A stretch of 64,000 nucleotides of DNA, taken from the NCBI RefSeq assembly GCF_004368785.1, contig NZ_SODM01000009.1, forward strand, positions 1 to 64,000. The letters are read 5' to 3'. This document shows positions 44,744-54,149 of the stretch, piece after piece (the first letter of the stretch is position 1; each line of letters starts with the position of its first letter). This DNA is from Flavobacterium sp. 270. GTDB lineage: Bacteria > Bacteroidota > Bacteroidia > Flavobacteriales > Flavobacteriaceae. A program made the translations under genes and the position numbers. Under the pieces are notes generated by a model that ran no database searches, had not been told where the DNA came from, and saw nothing but the letters and a program-made list of their open reading frames with translations.

Positions 44744-45688
44744 TTAATGTGTTTTATCGGTACTGTCCATCTCAGTGCTTAGTTCATTTTTAAATTTAAT
44801 GCGTTCACCTGCAATTCTTTTTTGATATCCTTCACGGTCTATCCATGCTTTAATACCTTCGGCTGCGGCACGATTTCTTTTGTTTTCAAAATCAAAAAAA
44901 TCTGTATGACAGGAAAGCCAAATATCCGGTTTCAGCATTTCAAGTTTATTCAAAGTGCTTCGGTAATTATTTTCAATCCCTGCGTATGAAGGATTTTTTA
45001 CAAGTCTGTAGCCCGGATTAATGCTGGTTCCGTCAGGAAAAACCACATTGTATTTTTGTCCGTCTATCATAATATCTGTAACCCAGGTTGTATCTCCTTT
45101 AGTGTGTCCCGGCGTGAGATAAGCAGTCATGATTATTTCTCCTAATTTTATCGTATCTCCGTTATGGAGAATTTTATCAGCTTTTACAGGATCAAACCAG
45201 AATTCTGGTATTTTTCCGTAATGAAAATCAGTTTTGCCACCACTTTCCAATAGTTCTTTTTCTTCGCTCATTATTGGAGTTTTAGCTCCTGATATTTTTT
45301 TTAAATAAGCATGCCCGCCAGCATGATCGCTATGAGCATGACCTGATAAAATGTATTTAATATCAGAAGGCTTAAAGCCTAATTTTTTTATAGAAGATTC
45401 AATCATTGGACCAGAGCCGGGCATACCTGTATATAATAAAATAAGCCCCTTGCTAGTAGAAATTAAATAAGAGCCAAGTCCTTTTGTACCTACAAAATAA
45501 ATTGGACCGGCAATTTGTAAAGGCTCGGCAGGTTCAGTCCACTTTAATGTTTTAGAAGCTAAATTCAAAAACATAACGGGATTTTTGGCAAGAGAATCAC
45601 GTGTCTGGGCATTTGAATTTATCCAAAAACAAAAAAAAGTTAGCAATAGCAGCATTTTTTTGTGAGTAAATTTTAAAATGATATTCAT
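44744..45688 (-). CDS. Subclass B3-like metallo-beta-lactamase
   Basis: 314 residues from the ATG at 45688 (the longer frame to 45727 adds no signal). A signal peptide ending NSNAQ places it in the periplasm. The zinc ligands are complete: GHAHSDHAGG gives His117, His119, Asp121 and His122, TPGHTKG gives the third zinc-1 His and SCHTDFF the zinc-2 His. The layout and spacing match B3 enzymes. Closely related folds also hydrolyse other substrates (for example lactones), so beta-lactam activity needs testing. It precedes the DUF1254 gene by 18 bases and lies between two paralogous lipoprotein genes. Confidence 0.88.
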   Translation of the reverse strand: MNIILKFTHKKMLLLLTFFCFWINSNAQTRDSLAKNPVMFLNLASKTLKWTEPAEPLQIAGPIYFVGTKGLGSYLISTSKGLILLYTGMPGSGPMIESSIKKLGFKPSDIKYILSGHAHSDHAGGHAYLKKISGAKTPIMSEEKELLESGGKTDFHYGKIPEFWFDPVKADKILHNGDTIKLGEIIMTAYLTPGHTKGDTTWVTDIMIDGQKYNVVFPDGTSINPGYRLVKNPSYAGIENNYRSTLNKLEMLKPDIWLSCHTDFFDFENKRNRAAAEGIKAWIDREGYQKRIAGERIKFKNELSTEMDSTDKTH

Positions 45689-45876
45689 AATGATATTTTT
45701 AAGTTGAAGAATTAGTTTAGGCAGCAACGAAATATCAGATTATGGCGTAGAAAGTTGTATAAAATTAAATATTTTTATTTAAAGTTTTGATTTTTAATGA
45801 ATTGTATTTTTTGTGATTTGTTTTTGAAATGTATTCATTAAAAAAATGAGCAATTCACAATTCAAAATAGTCTTCG

Positions 45877-45884
45877 TATCTTTG
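45877..45884 (+). promoter_or_regulatory. -7 box (TATCTTTG) of the 45901 lipoprotein gene
   Basis: Exact TAnnTTTG 17 bases upstream of the ATG, with TTC 20 bases further upstream in place of TTG. Confidence 0.5.
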
Positions 45885-45900
45885 ATAAAAATAATCCACG

Positions 45901-46653
45901 ATGAAATTATATAAATTACTTAGTTTTTCTTTTTTATTAGCTACACTTACAAGCTGCACTTTCACAGAAAATATCAATATAAACGATAACGGAACAGGAA
46001 ATTTCTCTGTAGATATGGATGGTTCTTCTTTAATGGCAATGGCAGGCGACCAAATTGGCAATCAAATGGGAACTGCTGCAAAAAAAGATATCGATTCTAC
46101 TTTTACTTTCAAACAATTATTTGAAGACAAAAAAGACAGTATCGCTAAGCTTTCTCCAGAATCTCAAAAAGAACTTAAAAAAATAGAAAACTTTGTAGTG
46201 CACACTAAAATGAGTGCTGAAAAAAAAGAATTTGTAATGAATCTTGCTACAGATTTTAAAAATGTAAATGAATTGCAGGATGTTTTACAAACATTGAGCA
46301 CTTTTCAGAAATTAGAAAAAGGTGGCGGTGCATCGCCTTTTGGAAATAATTTTGGTGATAATAACAGCAAATTAAGTTATACTTATAACGGAAAGAAATT
46401 TACGCGTACAGCAGTAATCGATCAGCAAAAACTGGCTCAAAAAGCAAAAGACAGTAGTGCAGATATGTCTAAGATGATTTTTGCTTCGTCTACTTATGTT
46501 TTAAAATATCATTTCCCGAAAAAGATCAAAAAAGTATCCAATCCAAATGCTTTGTTTAGCGAGGATAGAAAAACAATTACAATTCAATACCCTTTTACGG
46601 ATTATATGGAGAATCCGGACAAACTCAACTTTGAAGTAGAGTTTGAAAAATAA
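45901..46653 (+). CDS. Hypothetical lipoprotein, paralogue of the 42584 gene
   Basis: 250 residues. The lipobox LATLTSCTFT (Cys19) is followed by NINDNGTGNFSVDMDGSS. The C-terminus has LKYHFPKKIKKVSNPNALFSEDRKTITIQYPF. Both ends align with the lipoprotein at 42584. The middle is Lys-rich and helical with a Gly/Asn-rich loop. No family known to me fits. It is 6 bases upstream of lipB, so the two could be co-transcribed. Confidence 0.8.
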   Translation: MKLYKLLSFSFLLATLTSCTFTENININDNGTGNFSVDMDGSSLMAMAGDQIGNQMGTAAKKDIDSTFTFKQLFEDKKDSIAKLSPESQKELKKIENFVVHTKMSAEKKEFVMNLATDFKNVNELQDVLQTLSTFQKLEKGGGASPFGNNFGDNNSKLSYTYNGKKFTRTAVIDQQKLAQKAKDSSADMSKMIFASSTYVLKYHFPKKIKKVSNPNALFSEDRKTITIQYPFTDYMENPDKLNFEVEFEK

Positions 46654-46658
46654 TAAAA

Positions 46659-47360
46659 ATGAATAAAACAATTCAACTTCAGGATTTAGGTCAAAAAGAT
46701 TATAAAGAAACTTGGGAATATCAAGAAGAGCTTTTTAAGGACATTGTTGATCTAAAAATAAAAAACAGAAGAGAGGAACTTGATTTAGCAACTCCAAATT
46801 ACCTCATTTTTGTAGAGCATCCGCATGTTTATACTTTGGGTAAAAGCGGTGATTTTGAAAACCTGCTTTTAAACGAAAAACAACTTGAGGCCAAAGGAGC
46901 AACTTTCTATAAAATTAATAGAGGCGGCGATATTACGTATCACGGACCCGGACAAATTGTGGGTTATCCGATTTTAGATTTAGAAAATTTCTTTAAAGAT
47001 ATTCATAAATACCTTCGCTTTCTCGAAGAATCTGTTATTCTAACATTGGCAGAATATGGTTTAGAATGTGGCAGAAGTGAAGGAGAAACAGGCGTTTGGC
47101 TTGGTGTTGGCACCCCGTTTGCCCGCAAAATTTGTGCACTTGGTGTACGCGCTTCACGCTGGGTAACGATGCACGGATTTGCCTTAAATGTAAATGTAGA
47201 TTTAGGTTATTTTGATAATATAATTCCGTGTGGAATTCGCGGAAAAAGCGTTACTTCTTTACAGGTAGAATTAGGTGTCGAAAAAGTAGATGAAGAAGAA
47301 GTGAAAACTAAAATCTTAAAACATATGACTGCTTTGTTTGAAGCCGAATTTGTTATGTAA
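46659..47360 (+). CDS. lipB: Octanoyltransferase
   Basis: 233 residues. The family signature RGGDITYHGPGQIVGYPILDL is complete, and the catalytic Cys (GVGTPFARKICALGVRASRWVTMHG) and Lys are present. LipB moves octanoyl groups from acyl carrier protein to lipoate-dependent proteins, the first step of de novo lipoate synthesis. No lipA is nearby. It starts 6 bases after the upstream lipoprotein gene. Confidence 0.97.
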   Translation: MNKTIQLQDLGQKDYKETWEYQEELFKDIVDLKIKNRREELDLATPNYLIFVEHPHVYTLGKSGDFENLLLNEKQLEAKGATFYKINRGGDITYHGPGQIVGYPILDLENFFKDIHKYLRFLEESVILTLAEYGLECGRSEGETGVWLGVGTPFARKICALGVRASRWVTMHGFALNVNVDLGYFDNIIPCGIRGKSVTSLQVELGVEKVDEEEVKTKILKHMTALFEAEFVM

Positions 47361-47385
47361 TAATTTATTTTAGAAAGAAAATAGA

Positions 47386-48207
47386 ATGAAAAATTCTGAA
47401 GGAAATAACGATTACAGAATTGCTGTTCCTTCAGAATTTGAAACTGTTTTTTCTCATTTTTATTTTGCCGAAAATAAAACCGATTTTCCGATCACGAAAA
47501 CTTTACTGCCCAGTTTTCAGACTATTCTTGTTTTTAATTTTGGAGCAGAAGCTTTTTTAAAATCACAGCAAAACAACATTCTTAAAGCTGAAAAATGTCT
47601 TGTTTTAGGACCGATAAAACAGGCTTTTGATTACACTTTAAAGCCAAATGCTGCAATTCTGGTGGCTAATTTTAAAGAAGATGCTTTTTACAGGTTTTTT
47701 GGGAATGCACTTTTAACACATTCGCTTCCCATTCATACGGATGCATTAATTCCCGAAAATTGTTTTACGACTTTATGGGAAGAATTAAAAGAGATTCCAG
47801 ACAATAAACAGCGTGTCGATTATATATTAAAATTCTGTAAACCTTATTTGCGGGAACAAAATAAGATTACAACACTTTTGGCTGATTTTAAGGATGAAGC
47901 TTTAAATCCTATAAAAGCAATTGCTTCTTCGACCAATCAAACAGAAAGAAATATTCAGCTTAACCAAAAGAAGTTTTTTGGTTATACCATTAAAGAAGTC
48001 AATCGATACGAACGCTTTCTAAAAGCAGTAGAATTGATCCAGAAAAGTGCTGTTGCAACAGAAAAAATAGATTGGATTGCTATTGTTGACGTTTGTGGTT
48101 ATTACGATCAGAGTCAGCTTATTCACGATTTTAAATATTATATGAATATCTCGCCAACCAAATTTTTAAAATTTCAGAGTGATATCTGTGGTTTTAAAAC
48201 AGCGTAA
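47386..48207 (+). CDS. AraC-family transcriptional regulator
   Basis: 273 residues. An N-terminal sensor-like region (about 1-160) carries no known domain, and a C-terminal AraC helix-turn-helix (about 170-270) shows IASSTNQTERNIQLNQKKFFGYTIKE and the second helix WIAIVDVCGYYDQSQLIHDFKYYMNISPTKFLKF. It sits directly upstream of a flavodoxin-fold oxidoreductase whose promoter box overlaps the intergenic gap, so it is a likely regulator of that gene. The inducer is unknown. Confidence 0.9.
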   Translation: MKNSEGNNDYRIAVPSEFETVFSHFYFAENKTDFPITKTLLPSFQTILVFNFGAEAFLKSQQNNILKAEKCLVLGPIKQAFDYTLKPNAAILVANFKEDAFYRFFGNALLTHSLPIHTDALIPENCFTTLWEELKEIPDNKQRVDYILKFCKPYLREQNKITTLLADFKDEALNPIKAIASSTNQTERNIQLNQKKFFGYTIKEVNRYERFLKAVELIQKSAVATEKIDWIAIVDVCGYYDQSQLIHDFKYYMNISPTKFLKFQSDICGFKTA

Positions 48208-48252
48208 ATTTCAGATTTCGTTTTCTTACAATTCTACCTTATTGATGCGTTT

Positions 48253-48260
48253 TACATTTG
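48253..48260 (+). promoter_or_regulatory. -7 box (TACATTTG) of the oxidoreductase gene
   Basis: TACATTTG at 48253-48260 is an exact TAnnTTTG with TTC 18 bases upstream. It overlaps a possible longer start at 48258, which supports the start at 48288. Confidence 0.55.
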
Positions 48261-48287
48261 TCATGTTCAATCTTTAAAAATAGAAAC

Positions 48288-48887
48288 ATGAAAAATTTAA
48301 TTGTTTACGCACATCCAAATTCAAGTAGTTTAAATCATTTCTTCAAAGAAACTATTCTGGAAAGCCTTAAAAAATCTGGACAAGAAGTTGAGGTTCGGGA
48401 TTTATATCAGCTTAATTTTAACCCCGTTTTTTCTTTGGAAGATATGAATGGACAGCGAATGGGAAAAGTGGCTCAGGAAATACAAACGGAACAGGACTTT
48501 ATTACATGGGCAGATCGAATAATTTTTGTTTACCCAATTTGGTGGACGGGAATGCCGGCAATTATGAAGGGATATATTGATCGTGTTTTTAGTTACGGAT
48601 TTGCTTATCGATATGATCAGGGAATTCAAAAAGGTTTGCTGGCAGGAAAAAAAGCTATTATTGTAAATTCTCACGGAAAATCGAATGCTGAATATGAAGC
48701 AATTGGTTTAGACAGAGCTTTGGCTTTAACATCTGATACCGGAATTTTTAATTATTGCGGTTTTGAAATTCAAAAGCATTTTTATTTTGATAAAGCCGAC
48801 AGGGCTTCTTCTGAAAGCATTATTGATTGGGAAAAGCAACTTAAGACTGTTTTTAAACTTACAGATGATGTGTCTGTTTTTGGATAG
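48288..48887 (+). CDS. NAD(P)H oxidoreductase, flavodoxin-like fold
   Basis: 199 residues from the ATG at 48288 (MKNLIVYAHPNSSS). The flavin-binding segment FVYPIWWTGMPAIMKGYIDRVFSYGFAY and the N-terminal VYAHPNSSSLNH match NAD(P)H dehydrogenase (quinone) and KefF/MdaB-type flavoproteins, which reduce quinones or electrophiles. It is probably controlled by the AraC-type regulator just upstream. The exact acceptor is unknown. Confidence 0.9.
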   Translation: MKNLIVYAHPNSSSLNHFFKETILESLKKSGQEVEVRDLYQLNFNPVFSLEDMNGQRMGKVAQEIQTEQDFITWADRIIFVYPIWWTGMPAIMKGYIDRVFSYGFAYRYDQGIQKGLLAGKKAIIVNSHGKSNAEYEAIGLDRALALTSDTGIFNYCGFEIQKHFYFDKADRASSESIIDWEKQLKTVFKLTDDVSVFG

Positions 48888-49003
48888 AAATTTATTTTTG
48901 AAAAAGATTATTGCAGAAAACGTAAAAATGATTTTTTTAAAAGGTCTGATTTTAAATTGATAGCAAATTAAAGAATTATGTTGATTTTATAGTGTTTTTA
49001 TGC

Positions 49004-49011
49004 TAAATTTG
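49004..49011 (+). promoter_or_regulatory. -7 box (TAAATTTG) of the 49061 gene
   Basis: TAAATTTG with TTG (48981-48983) 20 bases upstream, a full -33/-7 match, 49 bases before the ATG. Confidence 0.6.
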
Positions 49012-49060
49012 GTTTTATACTTTAATATAAGCTTTTAACTAAATTTAAACTGAATAACTT

Positions 49061-49918
49061 ATGAGAAAAATCTACTTACTCTGCTTCCTTTTTATGCTTA
49101 ATGGTCTTTTTGCTCAAAAGAAGGATAAATTATACCCAATTTCAGTTTATGAAAAAGTATGGCTGGAACACGGTAGCGATGCGAGACTAAAATTGATAAA
49201 AACGATTTGGTTAGACGATAGTACTTTTGAAGATCCTTCTGCATCTATAAAAGGAGCTGTGGCATTAAATAATGTTATTAATGAATTTTATAAAAAATTC
49301 CCAGACGCTGTATTGACATCTGGGGCAAAAATAGTAAAAGACAATTATGTGAGCTGGGATTGGAAAATTGTCGATTCTAAAAACAAACTTATAATGGCAG
49401 GGCGTGATTTTGCGAGATTGAATGGTAAAGGCCAGGTTAGTAAAATTATTGGTTTTTGGGATACTGCAGCATTAACGGCTGTTCCTGAAGTCGATGTTTT
49501 AAAAACTCTTGAAGCTGATAATTTTAAAGTTGTGGCAAAATATTATGAATGTCTCTTTAAAACCAGAGATTTTGATACAATGGCAACTTTAATTGAAGAC
49601 GGCGCAATTTATAATCAGGCTGTAGGTTTGCCGTACGGAGGAACTTATACCGGTTTTAGCGAATGGACCAAAATGTATGCAAAATCAAGTGAGTTTTTTG
49701 ATTTGCAAATAGAAAAAGAACCTGTTTATTTTAGTGATGCTTCTAAAAATGAAGTGATTATTTATTTCACTATAAATTGTAAAGCCAAAAAATCAGGAAA
49801 ATCAATGTCGATGCCAATTTCTGAACATTTTGATTTAAAGAATGGAAAGATTACGGCTATTCGACCATTTTATTTTGATACAAAACAATTTGCGGAATTT
49901 TTGAAAAGCAAAAAGTAG
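49061..49918 (+). CDS. Secreted protein with two NTF2/SnoaL-like domains
   Basis: 285 residues. A signal peptide (MLNGLFAQ) is followed by two NTF2-like folds: about 22-140 (VSWDWKIVDSKNKLIMAGRDFARLN; KIIGFWDTAAL) and about 155-285 (VVAKYYECLFKTRDFDTMATLIEDGAIYNQAVG; FDLKNGKITAIRPFYFD). NTF2/SnoaL-like proteins bind small molecules or catalyse isomerisations. The role here is unknown. A strong terminator at 49933-49975 follows. Confidence 0.82.
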   Translation: MRKIYLLCFLFMLNGLFAQKKDKLYPISVYEKVWLEHGSDARLKLIKTIWLDDSTFEDPSASIKGAVALNNVINEFYKKFPDAVLTSGAKIVKDNYVSWDWKIVDSKNKLIMAGRDFARLNGKGQVSKIIGFWDTAALTAVPEVDVLKTLEADNFKVVAKYYECLFKTRDFDTMATLIEDGAIYNQAVGLPYGGTYTGFSEWTKMYAKSSEFFDLQIEKEPVYFSDASKNEVIIYFTINCKAKKSGKSMSMPISEHFDLKNGKITAIRPFYFDTKQFAEFLKSKK

Positions 49919-49932
49919 AAGAAATTCTCTTT

Positions 49933-49975
49933 AAAACAAAAAAGACTTATCACATTGATAAGTCTTTTTTGTTTT
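49933..49975. terminator. Bidirectional terminator between the NTF2-like gene and rnhB
   Basis: Perfect 19-bp stem (49933-49951 / 49957-49975) around a 5-base loop, with T-run on both sides. The genes converge here. Confidence 0.9.
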
Positions 49976-50633
49976 AAAGATCCAAGCTTAACTGCTCAGG
50001 CAGAAGTCTGAAAGTCATTCTATGATAAATCGTACTGCCGTATTTTCTAATCGCATCCCGATGTTCTTTGGTTGGATAACCTTTGTTTTGTTTCCAATTG
50101 TACATCGGAAATTCTTCATGAATTTTATCCATATATTCATCCCGATAGGTTTTTGCCAAAACTGAAGCTGCAGCAATACTTAAATATTTAGAATCTCCTT
50201 TTATTATGCTTTGATTCGGAATCGATTTTAATAATTCTATTTCAGTTAAAGAAAATTGTTTTCCAAAAGTGTTTTTTAAACCCAATTTTGCATTTAATGC
50301 ACGATTTCCATCTACAATAATAAATTCTGGCTTCTGATTTAATTTTAAAATACATTCCTGCATTCCTTTCATAGAAGCGTTCAGGATATTTATTTCGTCA
50401 ATTTCATTCGGATGTAAATGAGTAACAGAAAAGCAAACCGCATGCTGTTCTATAATAGGTTTTAGTTGTCCCCTAATTTTTTCTGATAACTGTTTACTGT
50501 CATTTAATGCTTCATTATGAAAATCAGCAGGTAAAATTACGGCCGCTGCAGTTACAGGTCCGGCAAGACAGCCACGACCAGCTTCATCAGTGCCAGTTTC
50601 AAAAGCGAATCCAGAGAAATTTCTTTCGAGCAT
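49974..50633 (-). CDS. rnhB: Ribonuclease HII
   Basis: 219 residues. The catalytic Asp16 and Glu17 lie in [21 protein letters not shown], with the later Asp in [10 protein letters not shown] and [14 protein letters not shown]. It removes RNA from RNA:DNA hybrids and cleaves at single ribonucleotides. The length is standard. The stop overlaps the terminator stem. A TATATTTG -7 box is at 50654-50661. Confidence 0.97.
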   Translation of the reverse strand: MLERNFSGFAFETGTDEAGRGCLAGPVTAAAVILPADFHNEALNDSKQLSEKIRGQLKPIIEQHAVCFSVTHLHPNEIDEINILNASMKGMQECILKLNQKPEFIIVDGNRALNAKLGLKNTFGKQFSLTEIELLKSIPNQSIIKGDSKYLSIAAASVLAKTYRDEYMDKIHEEFPMYNWKQNKGYPTKEHRDAIRKYGSTIYHRMTFRLLPEQLSLDL

Positions 50634-51014
50634 TTTATAATTTTTTCGAAAGGCAAATATATTGCAAATTTTTCAACATCTTATTTTTTGTTTTTTGATG
50701 AATATTGTTGGTTTTGTCAAAACCTTAAAATTGATATTGATTTTAACGATCTTCATAAAAGTTGCTACGTTTTTTTATAGGATTAATTAAATTATAACTA
50801 AATATGTTAAAATAGAGTTAATTTTAACAATGCAATGAAATACATAAAAATCATATTTTAAGGAATTCTCTCGTTATAAATGAATATTATTTATCTTTTT
50901 AGGAGCTACATTAAAATATCATTAAAAAATTAAATTAAATTTAAGTTAAAAATAGTTTGGAGTTTTAAGAAATAATTAAGATGTTTGTCGCATACTAATT
51001 CAAAATAAATTAAA
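50634..51014. other. Intergenic region upstream of susC, no gene seen
   Basis: AT-rich. On the minus strand TATATTTG (50654-50661) fits the rnhB -7 box. On the plus strand TTG (50957-50959), 20 bases, GATGTTTG (50980-50987) is one base off TAnnTTTG and may be the susC promoter. No repeat or RNA gene is recognisable. Confidence 0.5.
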
Positions 51015-54000
51015 ATGAAATTAAAATTACAATGGATTTGTACGCTATTATTGGCGTTGTCTATGCAGTTTTCTTTTGCTCAAGAGAAAACTGTTTCCGG
51101 AAAGGTGTCTGACCAAACAGGCGTTATTCCAGGAGTAAATGTTGTTGTTAAAGGAAGTAAGGTAAGTACTTATACTGATTTTGACGGGAGCTACTCAATA
51201 AAAGCAAAAACGGGAGATGTTTTAGTTTTTACATACGTAGGTATGAGTAACAAACAAGTAACTGTTGGAGCTTCAAATAGTTTAAATGTAACTTTAGAAT
51301 CTGAGGCACAATTAATGAACGAGGTAGTTGTTGTTGGTTACGGTGTTCAGAAAAGAAAAGAAGTAACCGGTTCTATTTCTAAAATTGCAGGAAAAGACAT
51401 ATCAAATTTGGTGACTCCAAGTTTTGAAGGTGTTCTTGCTGGTAGAGCAACAGGTGTTCAGGTTTTGACTAACACAGGTATTATCGGATCTGCTCCAAAA
51501 ATTAGAATTAGAGGTATTTCATCTATTTCTGGAAGTACAGAGCCTTTAATTGTTGTTGATGGTATTCCTATTTATTCAGGAGATATCGGAGGAGTTTCTG
51601 CTACAAATGGTTTAGCAGACATCAATCCAGAAGATATTGAGTCTTTTGACGTTTTAAAAGATGGTGCTGCAACAGCTATTTATGGATCTAGAGCTGCAAA
51701 TGGTGTAATTTTGATTACTACTAAAAGCGGTAAAAAAGGTACTTTAAAAGTAACTTATTCAAGTGTTTTTGGTGTTGCTAGTGCAGCTAAAAAATATGAT
51801 TTACTTCAAACTCCTGATTTTATTACTATTTCTAATGAAAAAAGAACAAATGCAGGACAAACTCCATGGGCTATTGGAAATACATTCAATACAGATTGGC
51901 AAAGTGCTGTTTTAAGAAATGCTCCTCAAATGACGCATAATCTTAATTTTAGCGGAGGTTCAGAAAAAACAAAATACTATTTGTCTTTAGGTATGTCTGA
52001 TTTAGACGGTATCAACTTGGCAAATGATATGAAAAAATATTCTGTAAGAGCTAATATCGATCAGGATGTAAACAAATGGTTAAGTGTTGGTACTAATGTT
52101 AATATCAGCAGAACAGAATATAATGGTTTGAATATCAATGCAAGTGGTTTATCTGGTAATATCTTTAATACTATTAGACAATTACCAAACACACCAATTT
52201 ATGATGCTGCTGATCCAACAGGTTATAATCTTTCACCAAATAATGCAAACGTTGGTCAATGGGATAATACAGATCCTGCAGGAGATAATATTACAAATAT
52301 TATTTACGTTCTTGATCATAATAAATATAAGTCAACTACAACAAGACTTATTGTAAGTGCATTTGCTAATGCAAAAATTACATCAGACTTAAGTTATAAA
52401 TTACAAGTAAGTGGTGATAATGCTATGACAGATGGTTATCAATATTGGAATCCAATACATGGTGACGGACGTGGAACAAATGGATATTTATACCAAGATA
52501 ATACAAATCTTTTGAGATGGAACTGGCAAAATATTTTGAATTACAAACATACTTTTGCTGAAGATCACAATATTGGTTTAACAGGTGTTGCTGAATATCA
52601 AAAATCTAGAAGCAAAAACTTCTGGGGTACAGGAACAGATATCTTAAGTGATTTCTTTGATGAGAATTTAGTAACAGGTACTTATAGTACTAAAGATTCT
52701 GGTGGTGGTGCTTCAGAAAAAGGAATTATTTCATATTTAGGTCGTTTTACTTACAACTATAAAGAGAAATATTTTGTACAAGCTTCTCTTAGACGTGATG
52801 GAATTTCACAATTTGAGAAAGATGTTAGATATCATAACTTCCCTGGAGTTTCTGCAGGTTGGACAGTTTCTAAAGAAAGTTTTATGGAAGGAATCAGTAA
52901 TACTGTTTCTGACTTGAAATTGAGAGGTTCTTATTCAGAAGTAGGTAACGTTGATGTATTAAATCAAGCAGCTTACCCTTCAAAAGGTCTTACAGTTGGT
53001 TCTCCTTACGGTAACTTAAATGGAATTGGATATTACCAATTTGGTAATGATCAATTACAATGGGAAACAAGTAATAAAGTTGATTTTGGTTTAGATTTAG
53101 GTCTTTTCAATAACCGTTTAACTTTAGCATTTGATTATTATAAAAATGATATTGATGGAATCGTTTTAGCAGCTCCAGTTGCTCCATCTTTAGGTATTCC
53201 GAATAGTATTATCAACTCTAACGTTGGTAAAATGAACAACAAAGGATATGAATTTGCTGTAAGCTTTAAAGCAATAAATACTGCAAACTTTTCATGGGAT
53301 GTTTCTTCTAACTTAACACTTACTAAAAACGTAGTTACTGGTTTGGTTAATGGACAAGACATTACAGGTGGTTCATCTGCTTTTGGAACTAGTGCTGATA
53401 TTACTAACATTGCTCCAAATATTATTATCAGACAAGGTGAATCTATCAACTCTTTATACGGATACGAATATTGGGGTGTTAACAAAGCAAATGGTAACCC
53501 AGTTTACTACAAAGCAGATGGTACTTTAGTACAAGGAAGAAATCTACCTACAGCAGCTTATTTTGTATTTGATCCTAGCAATCCAACAGATATGAGTAAA
53601 TCTGCTACTTTGGCAGCTTCTGATAAAAAAGTTTTAGGTAATACTTTACCAACTTACTTCGGATCATTTACTTCTAATATGAAATACAAAAACATTGATT
53701 TAGGTTTCATGTTTAGATTTAGTGGAGGAAATAAAATTTTCAATGCTACAAGAAGAGAGTTAATGAACCAAAACTTTAACAATAACGGTACTGAAATCTT
53801 AGGAAGATGGCAAAGTGTTGATAATCCTGGAGACGGATGGACACCAAGATTATACGCAAGTTCTAATACTTTTACTAACCTTTCTGGAAGTGCTAGTACT
53901 CGTTTTGTTGAAAAAGGAGATTTTATTTCACTTGATAATATTAGTTTAGGTTATACATTGCCTAAAATGTTAATGGATAAAATGGGTGTGGATAACTTTA

Positions 54001-54140
54001 GAATCTTTGCTCAGGCACAAAATATCTGGTTAATTTCTGATTACAAAGGTATTAATCCTGAAATGGAAACAAATGGAGTAGATATTAATGGTACTCCACG
54101 TTCAAAAGTGATCTCAATGGGAATAAATGTAAGTTTATAA
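51015..54140 (+). CDS. SusC-type TonB-dependent outer-membrane receptor
   Basis: 1041 residues. Signal peptide (QFSFAQEK), then a carboxypeptidase-D-regulatory-like domain (VSGKVSDQTGVIPGVNVVVKG; YTDFDGSYSIKAKTGD), a plug domain (about 100-230, with GTAATAIYGSRAANGVILITTK) and a 22-strand barrel ending GTPRSKVISMGINVSL. It is the SusC/RagA partner of SusD at 54150 and should import a glycan or peptide with TonB. The nearest glycosidase is elsewhere in the window, so the substrate is unknown. Confidence 0.97.
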   Translation: MKLKLQWICTLLLALSMQFSFAQEKTVSGKVSDQTGVIPGVNVVVKGSKVSTYTDFDGSYSIKAKTGDVLVFTYVGMSNKQVTVGASNSLNVTLESEAQLMNEVVVVGYGVQKRKEVTGSISKIAGKDISNLVTPSFEGVLAGRATGVQVLTNTGIIGSAPKIRIRGISSISGSTEPLIVVDGIPIYSGDIGGVSATNGLADINPEDIESFDVLKDGAATAIYGSRAANGVILITTKSGKKGTLKVTYSSVFGVASAAKKYDLLQTPDFITISNEKRTNAGQTPWAIGNTFNTDWQSAVLRNAPQMTHNLNFSGGSEKTKYYLSLGMSDLDGINLANDMKKYSVRANIDQDVNKWLSVGTNVNISRTEYNGLNINASGLSGNIFNTIRQLPNTPIYDAADPTGYNLSPNNANVGQWDNTDPAGDNITNIIYVLDHNKYKSTTTRLIVSAFANAKITSDLSYKLQVSGDNAMTDGYQYWNPIHGDGRGTNGYLYQDNTNLLRWNWQNILNYKHTFAEDHNIGLTGVAEYQKSRSKNFWGTGTDILSDFFDENLVTGTYSTKDSGGGASEKGIISYLGRFTYNYKEKYFVQASLRRDGISQFEKDVRYHNFPGVSAGWTVSKESFMEGISNTVSDLKLRGSYSEVGNVDVLNQAAYPSKGLTVGSPYGNLNGIGYYQFGNDQLQWETSNKVDFGLDLGLFNNRLTLAFDYYKNDIDGIVLAAPVAPSLGIPNSIINSNVGKMNNKGYEFAVSFKAINTANFSWDVSSNLTLTKNVVTGLVNGQDITGGSSAFGTSADITNIAPNIIIRQGESINSLYGYEYWGVNKANGNPVYYKADGTLVQGRNLPTAAYFVFDPSNPTDMSKSATLAASDKKVLGNTLPTYFGSFTSNMKYKNIDLGFMFRFSGGNKIFNATRRELMNQNFNNNGTEILGRWQSVDNPGDGWTPRLYASSNTFTNLSGSASTRFVEKGDFISLDNISLGYTLPKMLMDKMGVDNFRIFAQAQNIWLISDYKGINPEMETNGVDINGTPRSKVISMGINVSL

Positions 54141-54149
54141 AAAAAACAT

